64,000 nucleotides of DNA. Origin: Ruegeria spongiae (lineage in GTDB: Bacteria; Pseudomonadota; Alphaproteobacteria; Rhodobacterales; Rhodobacteraceae). Below, one piece after another: positions 25,476 to 33,981 of this stretch. Under the pieces are notes generated by a model. The model had not been told where the DNA came from. It ran no database searches and was given only the letters and a program-made list of their open reading frames with translations. The DNA is taken from contig NZ_JAMFMB010000012.1 in the NCBI RefSeq assembly GCF_023502395.1, positions 1 to 64,000 on the forward strand, written 5' to 3'. The position numbers were made by a program, and so were the translations under genes. How positions within the stretch are numbered: position 1 is the stretch's first letter; the number at the start of each line of letters is the position of its first letter.

Positions 25476-26564
25476 ATGACACGGGACTATTCCGCATTTC
25501 TTCCGCCGCACAAGCATGGGCATTTGCCAGACCGGCCCGCCGCTTTCCTCGAAACCTATGGCTGGCAGGCGTTTTTTGCCCAGCAGATCAGCATCGAGGC
25601 CCTTGTTGACACGCCGCCCGTGCGCGTCGTCGAGGTGCACCGCAACGCGCTACATGTGCTGGGGGATGGCATTGATCGGACGATCCCGCCTATCCCTGAC
25701 GTGACCGTCGGCGACTGGCTGCTGATGGACAAGGCGCAGCCACAGGCAAGTCGGGCCTTGCGGCGCAAGACCGTGATGAAGCGCCGGGCGCCGGGCACAG
25801 ACCGGCAGGAACAGCTGATCGCGGCCAATATCGATACCTGTTTTGTGGTGACCTCCTGCAACCAGGATTTCAGTGTTGCCCGGCTGGAGCGCTATGTCGC
25901 GCTGGCCTTTGAGGCAGGGATCGCGCCGGTGATCGTGCTGACGAAATCCGATCAGGTGACGGATGCGCAGGCCTATGTCGATCCGGCTCGCGAGATCTCG
26001 GACCGGGTGCCGGTGATTGCATTGGACGCACGCGGGGACGAGCCGCGCCGGGCGCTGGTCGGCTGGTGCAAGCCGGGGCAGACCGTGGCGTTTCTGGGAT
26101 CGTCCGGTGTCGGCAAGTCGACGCTGACCAATGCGCTGGCGGGCACCGAGTGGGTGGCAACGCAGGCCATCCGCGAGGATGACGCAAAGGGCCGCCACAC
26201 CACCACGCGGCGACAATTGCATCTGGTGCCGGGCGGCTGTCTGGTGCTGGACACGCCGGGCATGCGCGAGTTGCAACTGGCTGGCGCGGCTTCGGGCATA
26301 GACGATCTGTTCGCGGATATTTCTGACCTGTCGCAGGCGTGCCGGTTCAACGACTGCGCGCATGTCACCGAGCCGGGTTGTGCGGTGCTGTCTGCAGTGG
26401 AGACCGGCGCACTGGATGCCGCGCGTCTGCGCCGCTGGCGCAAGCTGGTGGCAGAAGATGCGTTCAACGCGGCCAGCCTCGCCGAACGGCGGAACCGGGA
26501 CAAGAGTTTTGGCAAGATGGTCCGTCAGGTCATGAAAGAGAAATCCGGTCGCACCCGGCGCTAA
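25476..26564 (+). CDS. rsgA: Ribosome small subunit-dependent GTPase A
   Basis: A circularly permuted GTPase of 362 residues that aids 30S maturation. The G4-like motif VIVLTKSDQ (about 150) precedes the P-loop GSSGVGKST (about 209) and the G3 motif DTPGMRE (about 266), the order diagnostic of RsgA/YjeQ. An N-terminal OB-like domain and a C-terminal zinc cluster (CRFNDCAHVTEPGC, about 288-301) are present. The start is uncertain: an in-frame TTG 9 bp upstream is an alternative. The gene stands alone after tRNA-Leu. Its length is slightly above the usual 300-350. Confidence 0.94.
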   Translation: MTRDYSAFLPPHKHGHLPDRPAAFLETYGWQAFFAQQISIEALVDTPPVRVVEVHRNALHVLGDGIDRTIPPIPDVTVGDWLLMDKAQPQASRALRRKTVMKRRAPGTDRQEQLIAANIDTCFVVTSCNQDFSVARLERYVALAFEAGIAPVIVLTKSDQVTDAQAYVDPAREISDRVPVIALDARGDEPRRALVGWCKPGQTVAFLGSSGVGKSTLTNALAGTEWVATQAIREDDAKGRHTTTRRQLHLVPGGCLVLDTPGMRELQLAGAASGIDDLFADISDLSQACRFNDCAHVTEPGCAVLSAVETGALDAARLRRWRKLVAEDAFNAASLAERRNRDKSFGKMVRQVMKEKSGRTRR

Positions 26565-26710
26565 ACTCGATGCGGGCGCAGTTCGGTTTTGCCACCGGTC
26601 TGCGTCTGCTTTTTTTGGCCAGGGCCATGCTGTGATCTGATCCGGATCAAAGTGGCGCAATCTGCCGTGGGATAAAGTCTGCCGAAACCATCTATTCGGA
26701 GAGTTTAGCC

Positions 26711-26902
26711 ATGCTGCGACTGGCCTTTGCCCTGTTCACCCTCGTCTCAAGCGCCTTGGCAGGCACTGGGGTTATCATCGTGCTATCCATGGGTGCGGTC
26801 AGCCTGTCCGCCATCCTCGGCGCTGCAGCGGTTGGTTTCGTGCTGGCGATCCCTGCGACCTGGCTGATTGCCAAGCGGATTTACACCGCTACGAGCGGCT
26901 GA
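26711..26902 (+). CDS. Small two-helix membrane protein
   Basis: A 63-residue protein with two hydrophobic helices (MLRLAFALFTLVSSALAGTGVIIVLSM and LSAILGAAAVGFVLAIPATWLIAKRI) and a short tail. GGAGAG precedes the ATG at good spacing. I recall similar short roseobacter proteins being mislabelled CTP synthetase; nothing here supports such a function. The stop is fused back-to-back with that of the convergent hydrolase gene (TGATCA at 26900-26905). Confidence 0.75.
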   Translation: MLRLAFALFTLVSSALAGTGVIIVLSMGAVSLSAILGAAAVGFVLAIPATWLIAKRIYTATSG

Positions 26903-27661
26903 TCAGGCGTCAAGATAGGCGCGCAGATTGGCCTCGAATTCGCGCGGCTTGTCGGCGTGCAGCCAATGGCCCGCACCGGGGATCTTGGCGAATCGCGCTT
27001 GCGGAAACAGGGCGCGAATCTGTGCCCGGTGCTCGGGCAGCACATAATCCGATGCCGCGCCCGTCAGGAACAGCGTCGGGCCGTCCCACCGGGCGGTGGT
27101 CTCGGGAAAGCCCATGATTCTGGGCATCTCGGCCTCCAGCGCGTCAAGATTGTAGCGCCAGCGCTTGCCCGCAACGTCGAGGGACTGGGTAAAAAAGCTC
27201 TGCAGCGCCGGTTCCACGCCCAGCTCACCCAACTGCGCGGAGGCCTCGGATTTGCGGGTGACTATGCCCAGATCAACCGCGCGCATCTTCTCGACGAAGG
27301 GCAGTTGCGAATGGCTGTAGGCCACCGGTGCAATATCGGCGATGACCAGCCGACGGACCAGATCGGGATGGCTCAGCGCCAGCATCATCGCGGCCTTGCC
27401 GCCCATGGAATGGCCCAGAACGTCGAAGGGGGCGCCGAAATACGTGATCACCTCGGCCAGGTCATCGGCCAGATCCGGATACCCATGTGTGTCATGCCAT
27501 GGGCTGTCGCCGTGGTTTCGCATATCCACCGCGACCACCTGCCGCGTATCCGACAGCCGTTTGGCGATCACGCCCCAGTTTCGCGCCGACCCGTACAGGC
27601 CATGAGCAATCAACACAGGGGTCCGGTCGGTGGGGGTGCCATGCAGGATCATGTTCAACAT
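26903..27661 (-). CDS. Alpha/beta hydrolase (YbfF-like esterase)
   Basis: A 252-residue alpha/beta hydrolase. The oxyanion motif HGLYGSARNW is at about 20-29, the nucleophile Ser85 in GHSMGG, and the catalytic His in GAGHWLHAD near residue 229. This matches small esterases of the YbfF type. The ATG at 27661 (MLNMILHG) fits the family start; the open frame extends upstream without homology. Substrate unknown. The gene is divergent from a small membrane gene (92-bp spacer) and convergent with the 63-residue membrane gene, sharing a TGATCA stop junction. Confidence 0.9.
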   Translation of the reverse strand: MLNMILHGTPTDRTPVLIAHGLYGSARNWGVIAKRLSDTRQVVAVDMRNHGDSPWHDTHGYPDLADDLAEVITYFGAPFDVLGHSMGGKAAMMLALSHPDLVRRLVIADIAPVAYSHSQLPFVEKMRAVDLGIVTRKSEASAQLGELGVEPALQSFFTQSLDVAGKRWRYNLDALEAEMPRIMGFPETTARWDGPTLFLTGAASDYVLPEHRAQIRALFPQARFAKIPGAGHWLHADKPREFEANLRAYLDA

Positions 27662-27753
27662 GGCTCTTTGATAGCCATGGCGGATCGCCGCCGCCAGCCC
27701 CCATTGTCGCCACGCACGCCCCGGTGTAGTTTGCGCGTCGGAGCGAGGGTGAG

Positions 27754-28128
27754 ATGGCCGATCAGAACAGTGTTGAACAGCAGATTGCCCAGACGATCGC
27801 GTTGCTGCGTGCCAAGCTCGGTGTGCGCGGCAAAACCCTGGCGGCGGCCCTGGGCAAGGCACGGCACCGCTTGCCGCGGCGGATCTACAAACAGGCCTTG
27901 CTGCTGGCACTGGTCGAGGACCGCGCCACGCATCCGAAACTGCGCCTGACGCTTGATAGCCCGGCATTGGCCGGGGCGGCGGAAAAAGTGAGGACCCATC
28001 TAGATGCGATCAGCCTGACCGAGCGCCGCAAGGGCTGGCTGCTGGGCATGCTGGGTGGGCTGGTGTTCAACCTGCTGTTGTTTGCGGTGCTGCTGCTATT
28101 GCTGCTGCTGTGGCGCGGGTTTGTCTGA
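27754..28128 (+). CDS. Membrane-anchored small protein, unknown function
   Basis: A 124-residue protein with a soluble basic N-terminal domain (residues 1-95, many Arg/Lys) and one strong C-terminal membrane helix (LLGMLGGLVFNLLLFAVLLLLLLLW, residues about 96-120). It looks like a tail-anchored inner-membrane protein. No family motif is recognised. The ATG lacks a strong ribosome site, although GAGGGTGAG precedes it. A bidirectional terminator follows. Confidence 0.7.
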   Translation: MADQNSVEQQIAQTIALLRAKLGVRGKTLAAALGKARHRLPRRIYKQALLLALVEDRATHPKLRLTLDSPALAGAAEKVRTHLDAISLTERRKGWLLGMLGGLVFNLLLFAVLLLLLLLWRGFV

Positions 28129-28157
28129 GCGCGAAGATTCTGGCGGTCGGTCAGGAA

Positions 28158-28186
28158 AAAAGGCGACGCAGGGCGCGCCGCCTTTT
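28158..28186. terminator. Bidirectional terminator between the membrane gene and glyA
   Basis: AAAAGGCG (28158-28165) pairs with CGCCTTTT (28179-28186), giving an A-tract and a U-tract on either side, so it can stop transcripts from both the plus-strand gene and glyA on the minus strand. Confidence 0.7.
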
Positions 28187-28208
28187 GGTGTCTCAAGCCC
28201 GGTCCGGA

Positions 28209-29504
28209 TCAGAGGTTCGGGTAGAGCGGGAAGCGGGCGCAGAGCTGGGCGACCTCACCCTTGACCTTTTCCTCGACCGCGCTGTTGCCGTCTTCACCAT
28301 TGGCGGCCAGCCCGTCGACCACTTCGATGATCCAGTCGGCGATCTGGCGGAATTCAGGCTCGCCGAAACCGCGGGTGGTACCGGCGGGTGAACCCAGACG
28401 GATGCCGCTGGTGATGGTCGGTTTTTCCGGATCGAACGGCACACCGTTCTTGTTGCAGGTGATATGTGCCCGGCCCAGGGCCTTTTCGGTGGCATTGCCC
28501 TTGACGCCCTTGGGCCGCAGGTCAACCAGCACTACATGGGTGTCGGTGCCATGGGTCACCGTATCCAGCCCGCCCTTGATCAGTTGATCGCTGAGCGCCT
28601 GCGCATTGGTCACGACCTGCTTGATATAGTCCTTGAATTCGGGGCGCAGCGCCTCGCCGAAGGCCACCGCCTTGCCGGCGATCACATGCATCAGCGGGCC
28701 GCCCTGAATGCCCGGAAAGATTGCCGAATTCACTTTCTTGGCGATCGCCTCGTCATTGGTCAGGATCATGCCGCCACGTGGGCCGCGCAGGGTCTTGTGG
28801 GTTGTGGTCGTCGCCACATGCGCATGCGGGAACGGCGAGGGATGCTCACCGGCCGCAACCAGACCGGCGAAATGCGCCATGTCCACGTGCAGATAGGCGC
28901 CGACCATATCGGCGATCTGACGCATGCGGGCAAAGTCGATCTGGCGCGGGATGGCCGAACCACCGGCGATGATCAGCTTGGGGGAATGTTCCTTGGCCAG
29001 CGCCTCGACCTGATCGTAGTCCAGCATGTTGTCCTGCTGGCGCACGCCATATTGCACCGCGTTGAACCACTTGCCCGATTGGTTCGGGCGCGCACCATGG
29101 GTCAGGTGACCGCCCGCATCCAGGCTCATGCCCAAAATGGTGTCGCCGGGCTGGATCAGAGCCTGGAACACGCCCTGGTTGGCCTGGCTGCCCGAATTGG
29201 GCTGCACGTTGGCGAAGTCACAGCCGAACAGCTGTTTGGCGCGGTCGATGGCCAGGTTCTCGGCGATATCGACGAACTGGCAGCCACCATAATAGCGACG
29301 CCCCGGGTAACCCTCGGCGTATTTGTTGGTCATCACCGAGCCCTGCGCCTCCATCACGGCGGCGCTGACAATATTCTCGGAGGCGATCAGTTCGATCTCA
29401 TCGCGCTGGCGGCCCAGCTCGGATGTGATCGAGCCGAAAACCTCGGGATCGCGGTCGGACAAGGATTGGGTGAAAAAACCGGTGTCACGTAGGCTGGCGT
29501 TCAT
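28209..29504 (-). CDS. glyA: Serine hydroxymethyltransferase
   Basis: A 431-residue PLP enzyme that interconverts serine and glycine while loading THF with a one-carbon unit. Family blocks are [11 protein letters not shown] (about 38-48), [13 protein letters not shown] (62-74), [11 protein letters not shown] (99-109) and the PLP-lysine motif [14 protein letters not shown] with Lys237. The length is standard. GGAGCG lies 4 nt before the ATG. The gene is monocistronic, convergent with the membrane gene and divergent from nadK. I see no riboswitch-like fold in the roughly 110-bp leader. Confidence 0.97.
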   Translation of the reverse strand: MNASLRDTGFFTQSLSDRDPEVFGSITSELGRQRDEIELIASENIVSAAVMEAQGSVMTNKYAEGYPGRRYYGGCQFVDIAENLAIDRAKQLFGCDFANVQPNSGSQANQGVFQALIQPGDTILGMSLDAGGHLTHGARPNQSGKWFNAVQYGVRQQDNMLDYDQVEALAKEHSPKLIIAGGSAIPRQIDFARMRQIADMVGAYLHVDMAHFAGLVAAGEHPSPFPHAHVATTTTHKTLRGPRGGMILTNDEAIAKKVNSAIFPGIQGGPLMHVIAGKAVAFGEALRPEFKDYIKQVVTNAQALSDQLIKGGLDTVTHGTDTHVVLVDLRPKGVKGNATEKALGRAHITCNKNGVPFDPEKPTITSGIRLGSPAGTTRGFGEPEFRQIADWIIEVVDGLAANGEDGNSAVEEKVKGEVAQLCARFPLYPNL

Positions 29505-29673
29505 GGTCGCTCCGACTGGTTGGGGTGTGATCTGGCGGATTTCCTATCGGAAACCGCCTGTGCGAGAAAGGCCGTAAAGCGACTAATCGACCCTTGGGGG
29601 CGTCAAGTCTGGCCTAATGCGGAAAGGTATGTTTGTTTCGGAACCATATGCGCAGCACCGGAAACCCAGTGAC

Positions 29674-30435
29674 ATGACCAAGAGAATCGCCTTTCTGGCG
29701 AGCGAGGCGCCCGTGGCGCAAACCGCGCGCGCCGCCTTGATTGGCCGCTATGGCGATGTGGCACCGCAGGAGGCCGAGTTTGTCGTGGCGCTGGGCGGTG
29801 ATGGGTTCATGTTGCGCACGCTGCACAGCACGCAGCATCTGAACACGCCGGTGTATGGCATGAACCGCGGCACCATCGGCTTTCTGATGAATGAATATGG
29901 CGAAAGCGATCTGCTGGAGCGGTTGGCCGAAGCCGAGGAAGAGATCATCAACCCGCTGTCGATGCGGGCGATGGATCAGTTCGGCAGCACCCATGAAGCG
30001 CTGGCGATCAACGAGGTGTCGCTGCTTCGGGCCGGGCCGCAGGCGGCACGGTTGAAGATCACCATCGATGGCCGGGTGCGGCTGGCGGAACTGGTTTGCG
30101 ACGGCGCGCTGGTGGCGACACCCGCCGGATCGACCGCCTATAATTACTCGGCGCATGGGCCGATCCTGCCCATTGGTGCGGATGTGCTGGCCCTGACGGC
30201 AATTGCCGCGTTCCGGCCACGGCGCTGGCGCGGGGCGCTGCTGCCCAAGACCGCGATGGTCCGGTTTGACGTGCAGGACCCGGAAAAGCGCCCGGTCATG
30301 GCGGATGCGGACTCGATTTCGATCACTGATATCGACTGGGTCGAGATCCGCTCCGACCCTTCGGTCTCGCACCGGATTCTGTTCGATCCCGGACACGGGC
30401 TGGAAGAGCGGCTGATCTCGGAACAGTTCACCTGA
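29674..30435 (+). CDS. nadK: NAD kinase
   Basis: A 253-residue kinase that makes NADP from NAD and ATP. The diagnostic GGDG is at 41-44, followed by the second motif NEVSLLR near 113 and the TPAGSTAYNYSAHGPI block near 150-165. This is the short alphaproteobacterial form lacking an N-terminal extension. The ATG at 29674 is chosen because family proteins start at MTKRIAF-like sequences. The longer open frame upstream lacks similarity. It is divergent from glyA. Confidence 0.95.
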   Translation: MTKRIAFLASEAPVAQTARAALIGRYGDVAPQEAEFVVALGGDGFMLRTLHSTQHLNTPVYGMNRGTIGFLMNEYGESDLLERLAEAEEEIINPLSMRAMDQFGSTHEALAINEVSLLRAGPQAARLKITIDGRVRLAELVCDGALVATPAGSTAYNYSAHGPILPIGADVLALTAIAAFRPRRWRGALLPKTAMVRFDVQDPEKRPVMADADSISITDIDWVEIRSDPSVSHRILFDPGHGLEERLISEQFT

Positions 30436-30788
30436 AACGGTCCCGGCTCTGAAAATTTTCAACTATTTGGAAGCTCTGTGAAGCAGGTCACAGCCGGGTC
30501 GGCAAGAATCAGCTAGTTTTGATCTTGCCGACGACATGGTCCCGACAAATTGAGTGAGTGGCAATTCGGGGACGCGTTCGCTAACGAGTATGCAGTGTTT
30601 TGCATGAGTGGGCGCAGGGAAAGCCGGGGGGTAGCACCTGTGTTCGACAGAAGTCGGCGGTTAGAAGTGAAGTGGTCCCGGATGAAGTTTGAGTGGTTTC
30701 ATCCGGGGCCCGCCACAAAGCCGTAAATACCATTGGCGAGTCCGGGGGGACGCCATACGGCACGTATTAGAGCTGGGGGGCTTTGATA
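30436..30788. ncRNA. Candidate structured RNA region between nadK and the amidase gene
   Basis: This 353-bp convergent gap has no plausible gene but at least four hairpins in a row. They are GTCGGCAAG/CTTGCCGAC with an inner ATCA/TGAT (30498-30532), CCCG..AATTG/CAATT..CGGG (30541-30570), ATGCA/TGCAT (30590-30605) and a 13-bp stem around CCCGGATGAA/TTCATCCGGG (30674-30710). No U-tract follows the last one. I cannot match it to tmRNA, SRP, 6S or RNase P by eye. Strand unknown. Confidence 0.35.
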
Positions 30789-32243
30789 TTAAAGTTGGGG
30801 GCTAAGACCGGGTCGGGCCATGCGTTGCCAGAGATGGCAGCACATGCGCCCGACCCGCTTTTCTATGGACAGCGCGGCATCTACCGCCAGATCCTCGCGC
30901 CAGCGCGGGGCAACGATCTGGACGTTGATCGGCTGATCTCCGGCAGGAAGACGCGCCAGACGCGCCGGCACGCTGGCCGCCGGAAGCCCCATGAAATTCA
31001 TCGAATAGGACCAGACCGCGCTGCCCAGAACCTCATGCACGCCCTCGGCGCCTTCGGTGTCGCGGTCGGGGCGAAAGAACGGCTGCGGCAGGAACGGGGT
31101 CAGGGCCAGCGGATAGCGTTGCTGGAACATCGTCCATTCGCGGGTGAAGAAGCTGCGCTTGGCCATCATCTCAAGCAGGCCCTGGCCGAGATAGGGCGGA
31201 AACTCCTGAAAATAGGTGGCGAAGATGTCGCGGATTTGTTGCGAGCCAATATGGTCCACATCCGCCTTCATCATCGAATAGACTTCGCCCATCAGCGCGC
31301 GATAGCCCGCGCGGCCCGAGGCGAAGACATCCGGGGTCTCGACCTCTTCGACCTGGTATCCGGCATCTGTCAGCGCGTCGCGCGCGCTCAGCAGCGCGGC
31401 GTCGACCTCGGGGTGCAGATCATAGCCATAGGTCTCGCGGGTGAAAGCCACGCGGAGCGGCTTCTCAAGCGGGTCGAGCCGCCAGGGCATCGGCACATGG
31501 AACGGGTCGCGCGGGTCGGCGGCGATCAGCGAGGGCATCGACAGATGCAGGTCCTGCGCCGTGCGGGCGAACACCCCCTGCACCGACATGGATTGCGCCA
31601 GCATGCCACGTTCAGCGCTTTGGCTGGGGTTCCAGGCGGGCACCCGGCCGATCCCCGGCTTGACCGTCACCGCGCCGTTGGCGGCGGCCGGAAAGCGCAG
31701 CGAGCCACCGATATCATTGCCATGGGCCAATGCGCCGATCCCCGCCATCACCGCAGCCCCCGCACCCCCCGAGGAGCCGCCTGCCGAGACATGGTCGCCC
31801 CAGGGGTTATGGGTGCGCCCGAACAACGGGTTGTCGGTATCGGCGCGGAACGAAAATTCGGGTGTATTGGTGCGCCCGATGATCACCGCGCCCGCCCGTT
31901 GCAGGTTGCGCACAACGGGCGCGTCATCCGGTGCGATCAGATCCTTGAGCGCGGGGATGCCGTTCGAGGTCGCATAGCCTTTCTGATCCACGTTGATCTT
32001 GACGGTCACCGGCACCCCATGCAGGGGTCCGCAGGGGTCGCCGGCGGCGCGTGCCTTGTCCAGCACGCGCGCATGTGCGCGCGCGTCGTCCGCACAACTG
32101 TTGACCACGGCGTTCAGCGCCGGGTTCACACTCTCCATCCGGTCCAGCGCGGCGTCGACCGTGGCCTCGGCGCTCAGATCACCCGAACGGGTCTTTTCGA
32201 CCGTTTCGCTTGCAGACAGTTGCCAGATTTCTGTGCTGTTCAT
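30789..32243 (-). CDS. Amidase (amidase-signature family)
   Basis: A 484-residue amidase-signature enzyme with a Ser-cisSer-Lys triad. Lys82 is in PVTVKINVDQ, the cis-Ser at 157/158 in SAGGSSGGAGAA, and the nucleophile Ser180 in NDIGGSLRFPAA. Such enzymes hydrolyse amides, nitrile-derived amides or aryl amides, and this one could act on many substrates. It is not GatA, being too divergent and not linked to gatB. GGGAGG precedes the ATG. It is divergent from the peroxidase gene and convergent with nadK across the hairpin-rich gap. Confidence 0.9.
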   Translation of the reverse strand: MNSTEIWQLSASETVEKTRSGDLSAEATVDAALDRMESVNPALNAVVNSCADDARAHARVLDKARAAGDPCGPLHGVPVTVKINVDQKGYATSNGIPALKDLIAPDDAPVVRNLQRAGAVIIGRTNTPEFSFRADTDNPLFGRTHNPWGDHVSAGGSSGGAGAAVMAGIGALAHGNDIGGSLRFPAAANGAVTVKPGIGRVPAWNPSQSAERGMLAQSMSVQGVFARTAQDLHLSMPSLIAADPRDPFHVPMPWRLDPLEKPLRVAFTRETYGYDLHPEVDAALLSARDALTDAGYQVEEVETPDVFASGRAGYRALMGEVYSMMKADVDHIGSQQIRDIFATYFQEFPPYLGQGLLEMMAKRSFFTREWTMFQQRYPLALTPFLPQPFFRPDRDTEGAEGVHEVLGSAVWSYSMNFMGLPAASVPARLARLPAGDQPINVQIVAPRWREDLAVDAALSIEKRVGRMCCHLWQRMARPGLSPQL

Positions 32244-32464
32244 GCCCGTCCTCCCGCGCCGCAGCCTAGCCGGGCAGGGCGCAAGTTCAAGCGATTCCGG
32301 TGTGGGTGCGCGCGCCGGTTTGTTGGGCGGAAACCCGCCGAATTACAAGCGACCTGAATCGGCATGTTGTGGTTGCAAGTGGTTATTTGCACACTCAATG
32401 GGCGAATTAATGCGCATAAAAGTACACATTTTAATAATTAGCTTACTTTAAAGAGGATTTGATC
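32244..32464. promoter_or_regulatory. AT-rich divergent promoter, amidase / haem peroxidase
   Basis: The 220-bp spacer becomes strikingly AT-rich from about 32350 to 32455 (ATTAATGCGCATAAAA, TTTTAATAATTAGC). It contains AT-rich -10-like elements for the peroxidase gene. The composition contrast with the flanking DNA is among the sharpest in the window apart from the left edge. Confidence 0.45.
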
Positions 32465-33946
32465 ATGGCCCATGGCTCAAGACATTTCGACATTCTTGCC
32501 CCCCGTTCAAAATTTTACCACGGCCCGTTTGGCCGCATCTGCCCCGATCTTCCGGCCTGGCCGGGCATGGATGACGCCGCGTTGAAACAGGTGGCGAACG
32601 ATCTGATGGTCGAGGTGCCGGGCAAGACGCCCGGAGAGCTGACCGATCCCGGGACCATCGACGATCTGGAGGATCAGTTCGGTTCGGACATTCCGGCGGG
32701 CTACACCTATTTTGGTCAGTTCGTCGATCATGACATCACCTTTGATCCCACGGCCCTGTCGATGCGCCGTACCGATCCCAACGGGCTGCTGAATTTCCGC
32801 ACGCCGCGGCTGGATCTGGACAATGTCTATGGGCGCGGTCCGGCGGATCAGCCCTATCTCTACGATCCGTCCGACAAGGCCAAGCTGGCCATCGGTGCGG
32901 TGTCCAACGATGCCTCGCTGCCGGATCTGCCGCGCCTGAACGGCACCGCCGTGATCGGGGACATGCGCAATGACGAGAACTCGATGGTCAGCCAGTTGCA
33001 ACTGGCCTTCCTGCTGGCCCATAACAGGCTGGTCGATCGCGCCCGCGCTGTCACCCCGGGGATCAGCACGTCGGACGCCTTCGAGGCGGCGCGCACCACG
33101 CTGCGCTGGCTCTACCAGCATATTGTTTGGCATGACTTCCTGCGGCGTATCCTGTTGCCCGGCACCCATTGTTGCGCCCTCAGCCTGGAAGAGGCCTGCG
33201 GGGGTCGCAAACACTGGGTCTGCGGGCTGGACGATATCTATAGCTGGAAACATCAGCCCTACATGCCGGTCGAGTTTTCGGTTGCGGCGTATCGTTTTGG
33301 CCATTCGATGGTGCGCAATGCCTATCAGACCAACTTCCCGGTGCGCGGCTTTGGCGCATTTGCCCCGATCTTCGACAATTCCGGCGTAGCTGATCCGGAC
33401 GATCTGAAAGGGTTCCGGCCGATGCTGGCGCGCAATTCGATCCAGTGGGACTGGTTCCTGCCGATGACGACCTCGCGGCCTCCATTCCCGCAGATGGCGC
33501 GCAAGATCGACGCCAAAATGAGCAATGCGCTGTCCTTCCTGCATGAGGGGCCGGTGGGTGACAACCTGAACATTCTTGCTTTCCGCAACCTCAAGCGCGG
33601 TATGCAGATGGGGCTGCCCTCGGGCAGTGATGTGGCGCGGAAATTCTGCGTCGACCCGATTGCGCTCTGCGAGGGCGAGCCGGATTCGCTGTGGTATTAC
33701 ATTCTGCGCGAAGGGCAGGATGTTGGTGGCAATTCGCTGGGTGCGGTAGGTTCGATCATCGTCGCGGCGGTCTTTGCCGGTCTGCTCAAGGGCGACCCGT
33801 GTTCCTGGATCAATGTCGCACCGTGCTGGAGCCCGGATGACGATCCGCTGCTGGAAGAGGGCGACAAGATCGACGATCCGTCCTGGAGCCTTGCGTCTGT
33901 CATCCGCCTTGCGGGGTTGAAGCCCGACGGGATCGGATTTGCCTGA
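32465..33946 (+). CDS. Animal-type haem peroxidase
   Basis: A 493-residue bacterial member of the peroxidase-cyclooxygenase (myeloperoxidase-like) superfamily. The distal site FGQFVDHDITFDPT has His89 with the adjacent calcium-site Asp. GDMRNDEN (about 166-173) and the proximal haem ligand His280 in YRFGHSMVRNAY are intact. Such enzymes oxidise halides or phenols with H2O2. No signal peptide or RTX repeats are visible, so location is unclear. AGAGGA 7 nt before the ATG at 32465 decides the start over a TTG two codons upstream. It may be expressed alone; a shared terminator with prpE follows. Confidence 0.92.
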   Translation: MAHGSRHFDILAPRSKFYHGPFGRICPDLPAWPGMDDAALKQVANDLMVEVPGKTPGELTDPGTIDDLEDQFGSDIPAGYTYFGQFVDHDITFDPTALSMRRTDPNGLLNFRTPRLDLDNVYGRGPADQPYLYDPSDKAKLAIGAVSNDASLPDLPRLNGTAVIGDMRNDENSMVSQLQLAFLLAHNRLVDRARAVTPGISTSDAFEAARTTLRWLYQHIVWHDFLRRILLPGTHCCALSLEEACGGRKHWVCGLDDIYSWKHQPYMPVEFSVAAYRFGHSMVRNAYQTNFPVRGFGAFAPIFDNSGVADPDDLKGFRPMLARNSIQWDWFLPMTTSRPPFPQMARKIDAKMSNALSFLHEGPVGDNLNILAFRNLKRGMQMGLPSGSDVARKFCVDPIALCEGEPDSLWYYILREGQDVGGNSLGAVGSIIVAAVFAGLLKGDPCSWINVAPCWSPDDDPLLEEGDKIDDPSWSLASVIRLAGLKPDGIGFA

Positions 33947-33975
33947 AGAAAAAGCGGGGCGCCCGATGGCGCCCC
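33947..33975. terminator. Bidirectional terminator, peroxidase / prpE
   Basis: A perfect 8-bp stem, GGGGCGCC / GGCGCCCC, with loop CGAT (33956-33975) and an A-rich run on its left (33947-33953) that gives a U-tract on the minus strand. It sits between the convergent stop codons, so it mainly ends prpE transcription. Confidence 0.75.
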
Positions 33976-33981
33976 GGTTGC

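Noticed and set aside
26711-26902. CTP synthetase for the 63-residue gene
   Set aside because: The product is a two-helix membrane peptide with no synthetase or glutaminase motif. A real PyrG has about 540 residues.
29505-29673. A possible riboswitch in the glyA leader or nadK spacer
   Set aside because: The leader is short and I could not fold it into a glycine or SAM/SAH-type element by eye.
30436-30788. tmRNA, SRP RNA or RNase P RNA in the hairpin-rich gap
   Set aside because: There is no CCA end with T-arm, no GGAAGGAAGCAGCC-like SRP core and no GAGGAAAGTCC RNase P core. Only a generic candidate RNA is claimed.
30783-32357. A 524-codon open frame antisense to the amidase gene
   Set aside because: The amidase on the minus strand has an intact Lys-Ser-Ser triad and ribosome site. 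The plus frame has neither motif nor plausible composition.
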